Source: Holosporales bacterium (GTDB lineage: Bacteria; Pseudomonadota; Alphaproteobacteria; Caedimonadales; UBA9215). From it: 5,274 nt of DNA. The notes below the pieces were generated by a model. The model was not told the DNA's origin. It ran no database searches and saw only the letters and a list, made by a program, of their open reading frames with translations. The stretch's first letter is position 1. Each line of letters starts with the position of its first letter. The position numbers and the translations under genes were made by a program. This document shows positions 1-5,274 of this stretch, piece after piece. The DNA is taken from contig DOCA01000116.1 in assembly GCA_003503995.1 (NCBI GenBank), positions 1 to 5,274 of the forward strand. The letters run 5' to 3'.

Positions 1-3000
1 TCTTTGTGCATATCAATAAAGATTTCACCAATGCGGCCATCTTGGAATTCTCCCGTACGAAGATAAATATTATGCCCACCGACAACGGCTTTTTGTGTAT
101 AGCCTTTTCGACGGTTAGGGAGCTTTTTACGCTCGGGCTTATGGACAATTTTTTCAATGATTTTCTCAACAACGCGCTCAGCTACTTGCACTGTTTGTTC
201 CGTTTTACCTTGGGTTGAGAACGTTGACGCATCGCTTTCAGCATCACTGTCGTCATCTTCCCCAAAGAGAACAGAGGCATTCAAGGGTTGAGAGAGCTTT
301 GAGCCATCGCGGTAAAGGGCATTGCACTTTAGGCCTAAGTCCCAAGACAGCATGTAGGCTTCTTTACATTCATCCACCGTAGCAGAATTTGGCATATTAA
401 TGGTCTTAGAAATAGAGCCGCTAATAAAGGGTTGAACCGCTGCCATCATGCGGATATGAGATTCCGTTGATAAAAAGCGTTTACCCGTGCGACCACAAGG
501 GTTCGCACAATCAAAGACAGCAAGATCAGTGTCTTTTAAATGGGGCGCGCCTTCAAGGGTCATGGTACCAGAGCAATAACTATTGGCTGCTTCAATATCC
601 TTTGACAAGAACCCAAGGTAACTCAACACATCGAGATTTTCATCAAGAAGTTGCGTATCGGTCATTTTAAGAGTTTCTTTGCAGAATTTCTCGCCAAGAG
701 ACCACTTATTAAAGACAAAGCGGATATCAAAAGCGCTCTTCAAATCAGGCTCGAGGCTTTTCAGAATTGTATCGGTGAAGCCTTTGTTCTTAAGAGTTTC
801 AAAGTTAATCTTTGGTGCCTCTTTTAACGTGCCCATACCGACAGCATAGTTAGTGATCTCTGTAATTTGGCTTGCGCTATACCCCATTTTCTTCAAGGAA
901 CGCGGCACCATGCGATTGATGATTTTAAAGTAACCGCCCCCTGCAAGCTTCTTGAATTTCACCAGAGCAAAATCAGGCTCAACACCTGTTGTATCACAAT
1001 CCATCACTAGGCCAATGGTACCTGTAGGAGCAATCACCGTTGTTTGGGCATTACGATAACCATGTTTTTCACCAAGATTCACCGCCTCATCCCACGCTTT
1101 TTTAGCTTCGGCAGAAAGAGAAGAAATAGAGATGGATTTGTGATCCAAGGGCACAGGCTTTTTGCCTAACTTTTCATAGCCTGAAATTTTTCCATAAGCA
1201 GCTGTACGATGATTTTTCATCACGCGCATCATATGCTTTTTGTTGGGCTCATAACGCACGAAAGGACCTTGTTCTTTGGCCATTTCAGCAGAGGTTGCAT
1301 AAGAATACCCTGTCATAATAGAAGCAAGGGCACCACCAATGGCACGGCCCTCTTCGCTATCATAAGGAACACCAAGACCCATCAACAAACCACCAAGGTT
1401 TGCATAGCCAAGGCCTGTTGTACGGTAGTTATAGGTCCCTTCTGCAATTTCCTTTGATGGTGCCTGGCACATCTTAACGGAAATTTCCAGGGTCAGCATC
1501 CAAAGGCGAATGGCATATTTATAAGCTTCGACATCAAAGGTTTTTCCCTCGGATTCAAGATCACAGAATTGTACAAGATTAAGGGAAGCAAGATTACAGG
1601 CTGTATCATCCAAGAACATATATTCTGAACAAGGATTAGAGGCGTTGATGGTGCCATCTTCGGGGCACGTATGCCACTCGTTAATTGTTGTATCAAATTG
1701 AATGCCAGGATCCGCACAAGCCCACGCTGCATAGGAAACTTGATCCCAAAGATCTCGGGCATTAACGGTTTTATGAACGGCTCCATCGGTTCGACGTAGC
1801 AAATCCCAGGACTCTCCCTTTTCAGCTTTTTCAAGGAAGGCATTAGTTACCCGAACAGAGTTGTTAGAATTTTGACCAGAAACCGTAAAATACGCCTCTG
1901 AATCCCAATCTGTATTATAGGTATCAAAAGCAACAGAGGTATAGCCTTGCTTAGCGATTTGGATAATACGATTCATATAGTTCGCGGGCAAGTTATCTCG
2001 GCGAGCAGCCTTCAAAGCCGCTTTAAGATTCTCGTTAGTTTGAGGATTAAAACGCGCATCAGTCGAGCCCAATTGACAAGCTTGCATAATCGCATCAAGG
2101 TGCTTTTTCGTTATTTGAGAACCAACAACAAGAGATAAAACTTTTTGCTCTTCTTTGACCTTCCAGTTGATATATTCTTCGATATCAGGGTGATCAATAT
2201 TCAACGTCACCATCTTAGCAGCCCGACGCGTTGTACCACCAGATTTTATAGAGCCAGCTGCCCGATCACCAATACGTAAAAAGCTCATAATGCCTGAAGA
2301 TTCGCCGCCACCAGAAAGGGACTCTTCCTTACCGCGAAGATTAGAAAAGTTCGTTCCTGTTCCAGAACCATATTTAAATAAACGAGCTTCCCTCACCCAT
2401 AAATCCATAATGCCGCCTTCTTGTACAAGGTCATCTTGGATACTTTGGATAAAACAAGCATGAGGTTGAGGACGCTCATAAGCTGATGTTGAGCGCTTTA
2501 CTTTACCAGTTTTATGCTCGACATAATAATGTCCTTGGCTAGGACCATCAATGCCGTAAGCCCAATTGATCCCTGTGTTAAACCATTGAGGGGAATTCGG
2601 TGCAACCCGTTGAGTTGCCAACATATAACGCATTTCATCGTAATAAGTCTTTGCATCATCTTCCGAAGAAAAATAACCGCCCTTCCAGCCCCAATACGTC
2701 CACGTCCCTGCTAAACGATCAAAAACTTGTTTTGCAGAAAGCTCACAAGTGGTTTCCTTGGATTGAGACTCATCCATGACATGGCGAGAAAGCCAGGCAG
2801 GAATACCTTTTTCAGGCAAAACCTTAAGAGCCTTTGGCACACCTGCTTTACGGAAATATTTTTGTGCAATCACATCACACGCCACTTGAGTCCAAGACTC
2901 AGGAACATCAAAATTCTTTAAGCTAAAAACCACGGAACCGTCTGGATTTTTAATCTCACTTGTTGCTTTCCGGAAGGAGATCATGTCATATGGAGAAGAG

Positions 3001-3032
3001 CCAGACTTGGTAAAGTGGCGGGTGATTTTCAT
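1..3032 (-). CDS. nrdJ: Adenosylcobalamin-dependent (class II) ribonucleotide reductase NrdJ, C-terminus cut off by window edge
   Basis: Reduces ribonucleotides to deoxyribonucleotides in the cytoplasm by B12-based radical chemistry, without needing oxygen or a separate radical subunit. I read the frame codon by codon from the ATG at 3032-3030 to the left edge: 1010 codons, no stop or frameshift. Residues 1 to about 110 resemble the class II N-terminal domain; no ATP-cone is evident before it. The barrel follows. The catalytic NPCSE block gives N466, C468 (thiyl radical) and E470. Redox cysteine C479 sits 11 residues after C468, as in characterised NrdJ, and its partner is probably C193 (HACFIQS). 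The phosphate-binding loop APTGTIG is 668-674. A block with DCANPCGRTGKRF (C842, C846) is typical of long NrdJ. An acidic linker (about 925-934) and a charged stretch (951-976) lead into the start of the TSCPD-type domain (GEIFIDMHK, 1002-1010). Long alphaproteobacterial NrdJ has roughly 1200 residues, so about 200 should lie beyond the edge. The start is supported by a GAGGAA ribosome-binding site. Confidence 0.97.
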   Translation of the reverse strand, partial: MKITRHFTKSGSSPYDMISFRKATSEIKNPDGSVVFSLKNFDVPESWTQVACDVIAQKYFRKAGVPKALKVLPEKGIPAWLSRHVMDESQSKETTCELSAKQVFDRLAGTWTYWGWKGGYFSSEDDAKTYYDEMRYMLATQRVAPNSPQWFNTGINWAYGIDGPSQGHYYVEHKTGKVKRSTSAYERPQPHACFIQSIQDDLVQEGGIMDLWVREARLFKYGSGTGTNFSNLRGKEESLSGGGESSGIMSFLRIGDRAAGSIKSGGTTRRAAKMVTLNIDHPDIEEYINWKVKEEQKVLSLVVGSQITKKHLDAIMQACQLGSTDARFNPQTNENLKAALKAARRDNLPANYMNRIIQIAKQGYTSVAFDTYNTDWDSEAYFTVSGQNSNNSVRVTNAFLEKAEKGESWDLLRRTDGAVHKTVNARDLWDQVSYAAWACADPGIQFDTTINEWHTCPEDGTINASNPCSEYMFLDDTACNLASLNLVQFCDLESEGKTFDVEAYKYAIRLWMLTLEISVKMCQAPSKEIAEGTYNYRTTGLGYANLGGLLMGLGVPYDSEEGRAIGGALASIMTGYSYATSAEMAKEQGPFVRYEPNKKHMMRVMKNHRTAAYGKISGYEKLGKKPVPLDHKSISISSLSAEAKKAWDEAVNLGEKHGYRNAQTTVIAPTGTIGLVMDCDTTGVEPDFALVKFKKLAGGGYFKIINRMVPRSLKKMGYSASQITEITNYAVGMGTLKEAPKINFETLKNKGFTDTILKSLEPDLKSAFDIRFVFNKWSLGEKFCKETLKMTDTQLLDENLDVLSYLGFLSKDIEAANSYCSGTMTLEGAPHLKDTDLAVFDCANPCGRTGKRFLSTESHIRMMAAVQPFISGSISKTINMPNSATVDECKEAYMLSWDLGLKCNALYRDGSKLSQPLNASVLFGEDDDSDAESDASTFSTQGKTEQTVQVAERVVEKIIEKIVHKPERKKLPNRRKGYTQKAVVGGHNIYLRTGEFQDGRIGEIFIDMHK

Positions 3033-3039
3033 GGGGAAG

Positions 3040-3045
3040 TTCCTC
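3040..3045 (-). promoter_or_regulatory. Ribosome-binding site of nrdJ
   Basis: On the minus strand the sequence reads GAGGAA, then seven bases, then the ATG of nrdJ. This is a good Shine-Dalgarno match at normal spacing, and it fixes the NrdJ start as MKITRHFTKSG, which is where the class II N-terminal domain is expected to begin. Confidence 0.8.
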
Positions 3046-3075
3046 TAATTTAACTTAATTGTTTTTTTCTTTGAA

Positions 3076-3091
3076 AATCAACATATAGTAT
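3076..3091. promoter_or_regulatory. Candidate NrdR box 1 (nrdJ-proximal)
   Basis: The sequence AATCAACATATAGTAT matches 11 of 16 positions of the NrdR-box consensus as I recall it (ACACTATATATAGTGT). The right half is good and the left half is weak. It lies 44 bp upstream of the nrdJ start codon. NrdR is the zinc-finger/ATP-cone repressor that controls ribonucleotide reductase genes in most bacteria, usually through two boxes near the promoter. The shared core ACATATAGT (3081-3089) recurs in box 2, 33 bp away. The assignment is by pattern and context only. Confidence 0.5.
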
Positions 3092-3108
3092 CTTTAGGCA
3101 GGGGCTAG

Positions 3109-3124
3109 CTACTACATATAGTGA
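3109..3124. promoter_or_regulatory. Candidate NrdR box 2 (nrdJ-distal)
   Basis: The sequence CTACTACATATAGTGA matches 12 of 16 positions of the recalled NrdR-box consensus, and its inner part ACTACATATAGT is nearly palindromic. It lies 33 bp (start to start) from box 1, with a 17-bp gap. Known NrdR pairs usually have gaps of 15-16 bp, so the geometry is close to three helical turns but slightly long. TATAGT (3117-3122), or TATATG on the minus strand, could also serve as a -10 element, so a bound repressor might cover the promoter. The box lies between two divergent genes and could affect the transporter too. Confidence 0.55.
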
Positions 3125-3165
3125 TCACACCTCTGATAGTGGGCAACTTAGACGACATCGTCAAT

Positions 3166-3170
3166 AGGAA
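3166..3170 (+). promoter_or_regulatory. Ribosome-binding site of the Atm1-type transporter; decides between two adjacent ATGs
   Basis: AGGAA lies three bases before the ATG at 3174 and six bases before the ATG at 3177. The two start codons are directly adjacent (ATGATG). The second has the more usual spacing, so translation may really begin at 3177, giving 600 residues. The change is one methionine and has no functional meaning. Confidence 0.6.
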
Positions 3171-3173
3171 AAA

Positions 3174-4979
3174 ATGATGAAAAAGACAGATTCTTTACTT
3201 GACAAAAAATCAGACCTTAAAATTCTGGGACTTCTGCTTCCTTACCTTTGGCCACGAGATCGATTTGATTTAAAACGACGCGTTTTTATTGCTTTTTTCT
3301 TTTTGACAATTAGTAAAATTACCAACGTTTACATGCCCCTCTTGTATAAAGAATCCATCGACCTCCTTGGGCTCTCTTCAGAGACCCTTACATGGTTCTC
3401 TTTACCCATTCTGATTATCTTTGCCTATGGAGCCGCACGCTTGGGCGCCCAGGTTTTCAATGAGCTTAAAGATATTCTAACGGCAAAGGTTGAGCACCAC
3501 GCCATGCGCGAGGTGGCTCTTGATACCTTCAAGCATATCCATAAACTCTCTTTGCGTTTTCACTTAGATCGCAAAATGGGAGGCCTGAGCCGCATTATAG
3601 AGCGAGGCGTTAAGGGCGTTGAAACAATTTTGCGCTTTAGTGTTTTTCATATTTTCCCAGGGCTTTTTGAAATGATCTTTGTCAGCATTGTACTCGGGAT
3701 CATGTACAATCTCAGCTACGTCGTTATTATTATGCTCACTCTGATTTCCTATGTGGTGGCAACGATCCAAATGACCAAATGGCGTATTGCCTTTGTTCGT
3801 CAAATGTTTTCCTCGGAAAATGACTCAAATACCAAAGCCATTGATAGTCTGCTTAATTACGAAACTGTGAAATACTTTGGCAACGAAGACCATGAAACTA
3901 CCCGTTATGACAAAGGACTGCGTACCTATGCAGCAGCCGCCATCAAGGGCAAGCAAAGCCTCTCGGCCTTGAATATCACTCAAGGAATTATTATCTCAGC
4001 GGGTCTTATTTCCCTCATGCTCATGGCGGCCTTTGATGTGCGGAATGGCTTGATGACCGTTGGGGACTTTGTCTTGGTTAATACCTACCTCATCCAACTC
4101 TACCTCCCTCTCAACATTTTGGGGTTTGCTTATCGAGAAATCAAACTCTCTATCACTAATATGGAGGAAATGTTTAATCTCCTAGATGAACCTTATGAAA
4201 TTCTTGACCCTAAAGAGCCGATTCCTTTTTCCTCTAAAGATGCCTCTGTAAATTTTGACAATGTGAATTTCAATTACAACCCTGATCGCCCCATCCTGAA
4301 AAATATCTCCTTTGAAGTTCCTGCTGGAAAAACATGTGCCATTGTTGGTTCGAGTGGGGCTGGAAAATCAACCATCTCGCGCCTTCTCTTTCGCTTTTAC
4401 GATGTGACAAAAGGCGCCATTAAACTAGATGGGATCAATATCAAAGACATGAGTCAAAAAGACCTTCGCCACGCCATCGGCATGGTTCCGCAAGACACGG
4501 TTTTATTTAACGATACCATTTATTACAATATTGCTTATGGTAACCCTAGCGCTCCCAAAGAAGCCGTCCTTGAAGCTGCCCGCCTTGCCAAAATCCACGA
4601 TTTTATTGAAAGTCTTCCTCAAGGTTATGAAACCCTCGTTGGCGAGCGCGGCCTTAAACTTTCTGGCGGTGAAAAACAGCGGGTTGCCATTGCCCGAACA
4701 CTTCTAAAACGCCCAGCCATTTTCTTGTTTGATGAAGCAACGTCAGCCCTTGATACCCAAACGGAAAAAGAAATTCAAAAAAGCATCAAAGACGTCTCCG
4801 CCAACCATACCACCCTCATCATTGCCCACCGACTTTCCACAGTCATTGAAGCTGATCAAATCATTGTTTTAGATCACGGTGTAATTGTCGAGCGCGGTAC
4901 TCATACAGATCTTCTTAAGGCAAAAGGGCTTTACGAAACAATGTGGAAGAAGCAATTGGAAAGCGCAGAAATAACATAA
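3174..4979 (+). CDS. atm1: Atm1/HMT-type half ABC transporter (membrane domain fused to ATPase domain)
   Basis: Inner-membrane exporter that works as a homodimer. Characterised relatives (mitochondrial Atm1, Novosphingobium Atm1) move glutathione persulfide, oxidised glutathione or metal-glutathione conjugates, linked to Fe-S biogenesis and metal tolerance. The 601 residues match the family's usual length. About six membrane helices fall near 37-57, 74-96, 155-178, 181-200, 264-288 and 297-318. Family blocks include YETVKYFGNE (229-238) and LPLNILGFAYREIK (311-324). The ATPase domain has A-loop Y368, Walker A GSSGAGKST (392-400), Q-loop Q440, signature LSGGE (496-500), Walker B IFLFDE (516-521, catalytic E521), D-loop SALD (524-527) and H-loop H552, so it looks fully active. 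Likely glutathione-contacting residues Y193, R204, N267 and Q270 are present, but the second arginine of the usual RxxxR pair is V208. Divergent from nrdJ; no close downstream partner. A lipid or drug exporter is less likely given these blocks. Confidence 0.94.
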   Translation: MMKKTDSLLDKKSDLKILGLLLPYLWPRDRFDLKRRVFIAFFFLTISKITNVYMPLLYKESIDLLGLSSETLTWFSLPILIIFAYGAARLGAQVFNELKDILTAKVEHHAMREVALDTFKHIHKLSLRFHLDRKMGGLSRIIERGVKGVETILRFSVFHIFPGLFEMIFVSIVLGIMYNLSYVVIIMLTLISYVVATIQMTKWRIAFVRQMFSSENDSNTKAIDSLLNYETVKYFGNEDHETTRYDKGLRTYAAAAIKGKQSLSALNITQGIIISAGLISLMLMAAFDVRNGLMTVGDFVLVNTYLIQLYLPLNILGFAYREIKLSITNMEEMFNLLDEPYEILDPKEPIPFSSKDASVNFDNVNFNYNPDRPILKNISFEVPAGKTCAIVGSSGAGKSTISRLLFRFYDVTKGAIKLDGINIKDMSQKDLRHAIGMVPQDTVLFNDTIYYNIAYGNPSAPKEAVLEAARLAKIHDFIESLPQGYETLVGERGLKLSGGEKQRVAIARTLLKRPAIFLFDEATSALDTQTEKEIQKSIKDVSANHTTLIIAHRLSTVIEADQIIVLDHGVIVERGTHTDLLKAKGLYETMWKKQLESAEIT

Positions 4980-5007
4980 AATATTTTTGCCATTTGAAAT
5001 ATAAAAC

Positions 5008-5034
5008 TTGACTACCCTTCGCTAAATATATACA
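5008..5034 (+). promoter_or_regulatory. Possible sigma-70-type promoter for the secreted-protein gene
   Basis: A -35-like TTGACT (5008-5013, five of six consensus bases) is followed after 15 bases by TATACA (5029-5034, four of six), or after 17 bases by TACACA (5031-5036). It lies 38 to 64 bases before the ATG at 5072, in a spacer with only about one fifth G+C. In DNA this AT-rich, chance matches to -10 elements are common; the -35 hexamer is the stronger part of the evidence. Confidence 0.4.
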
Positions 5035-5035
5035 C

Positions 5036-5056
5036 ATAAAATAATTTTATTTTTTT
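5036..5056 (+). terminator. AT-only inverted repeat followed by a T-tract; weak terminator or operator-like element
   Basis: ATAAAATAATTTTAT (5036-5050) is a perfect palindrome around its central base. It can form a 6-bp stem with a 3-base loop and is followed by six more T residues. It lies 57 bases after the transporter stop. A stem made only of A-T pairs would be a poor intrinsic terminator. The position close to the probable transcription start of the next gene also allows an operator role or plain AT-rich chance. Confidence 0.3.
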
Positions 5057-5071
5057 AACAAAGGTATATTT

Positions 5072-5274
5072 ATGAAAAAAAATATTTATTTCGCCTTATC
5101 TACTTTGACATTTCTCTTCACATCAACTTTCGTTTCTGCAAGTGATTCATCTATGAATGCAGAAGAATTATTAAGCTCATCCATAGCCTCCCTCTGTTTT
5201 GGTCATCAAGGTTATACGCCTGAGCAACTTAAAAAAATTGCAAAACTCACCGGTTCTGTCGCATCTGTTGACGT
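5072..5274 (+). CDS. Start of an exported protein of unknown function (3' end outside the window)
   Basis: The first 67 codons are open to the right edge. The start ATG at 5072 has AAGG (5061-5064) seven bases upstream. Residues 1-23 form a textbook Sec signal peptide: K2 and K3, a hydrophobic core from about 5 to 21 (IYFALSTLTFLFTSTFV), and a VSA cleavage motif, with the mature protein probably starting at S24. No lipobox cysteine follows, so it is probably periplasmic, secreted or outer-membrane rather than a lipoprotein. The visible mature part (24-67) is Ser-rich, has one cysteine (C42) in ASLCFGHQGYTPEQ, and then looks helical and lysine-rich. I do not recognise the family. The 92-bp gap from the transporter gene and a promoter-like sequence suggest a separate transcript. 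Being an exported protein, it could be anything from an enzyme to an envelope or host-interaction factor. Confidence 0.78.
   Translation, partial: MKKNIYFALSTLTFLFTSTFVSASDSSMNAEELLSSSIASLCFGHQGYTPEQLKKIAKLTGSVASVD

Noticed and set aside
1493..1843. A 116-codon open frame on the minus strand inside nrdJ, and several short plus-strand open frames opposite nrdJ (for example 6-218, 1209-1457, 2514-2714)
   Set aside because: All lie within the uninterrupted, strongly conserved NrdJ reading frame. None has a convincing ribosome-binding site or a recognisable protein; they are shadows of nrdJ.
3050..3058. CtrA-type TTAA...TTAA site in the nrdJ leader
   Set aside because: Two TTAA motifs occur, but they are separated by one base rather than the seven needed for CtrA. 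The stretch is simply AT-rich.
3121..3128. GTGATCAC palindrome next to NrdR box 2
   Set aside because: An 8-base palindrome is expected by chance at this scale, and it has no second copy or known matching regulator.
3151..3162. Small inverted repeat GACGACATCGTC just before the transporter ribosome-binding site
   Set aside because: The stem is only 4-5 bp with a loop of 2-4 bases; too small to claim as a regulatory hairpin without conservation data.
3033..3173. Cobalamin riboswitch upstream of nrdJ
   Set aside because: A B12 riboswitch needs about 200 bases with a conserved B12-box. The gap is 141 bases and I see no B12-box-like sequence. NrdJ uses B12 as a cofactor, which does not imply riboswitch control.
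3564..3803. A 79-codon minus-strand open frame inside the transporter gene
   Set aside because: It is antisense to conserved membrane-domain sequence of the Atm1-type protein and shows no independent coding evidence.
1..5274. A previously undescribed multi-gene system (defence, mobile or biosynthetic)
   Set aside because: The two well-covered genes are recognisable housekeeping families, and the third is only a 67-codon fragment. No repeats, integration signs or unusual gene clusters are visible.

Overview
The window carries most of one gene, one whole gene and the beginning of a third, and it reads as a housekeeping segment of an alphaproteobacterial chromosome. The proteins point that way. 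The leftward gene encodes a long-form adenosylcobalamin-dependent ribonucleotide reductase (NrdJ) of the alphaproteobacterial type. The central gene encodes an Atm1/HMT-type half ABC transporter, a family typical of Alphaproteobacteria and mitochondria. Base composition is moderately AT-rich, with very AT-rich spacers, which would suit a host-associated lineage such as Holosporales or Rickettsiales relatives. That placement is a guess made from sequence alone.

Layout: positions 1-3032 (minus strand) hold nrdJ, open without interruption from its start codon to the left edge; 1010 codons are present and the C-terminus lies outside. Positions 3033-3173 are a 141-bp divergent intergenic region. 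It contains two copies of a NrdR-box-like element whose shared core is ACATATAGT, exactly 33 bp apart. Positions 3174-4979 (plus strand) encode the complete 601-residue Atm1-type exporter. Positions 4980-5071 are a very AT-rich spacer with a possible promoter and a small perfect inverted repeat next to a T-tract. Positions 5072-5274 (plus strand) are the first 67 codons of an unrecognised protein with a clear signal peptide.

NrdJ makes deoxyribonucleotides and the Atm1-like protein probably exports glutathione-linked sulfur or metal compounds. They are transcribed away from each other and share only the regulatory gap; nothing shows a common pathway. The secreted-protein gene appears to have its own promoter. 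I see no mobile element, CRISPR array, tRNA or rRNA, and no evidence of a new multi-gene system. The most useful observation is the candidate NrdR operator pair in the nrdJ promoter region.
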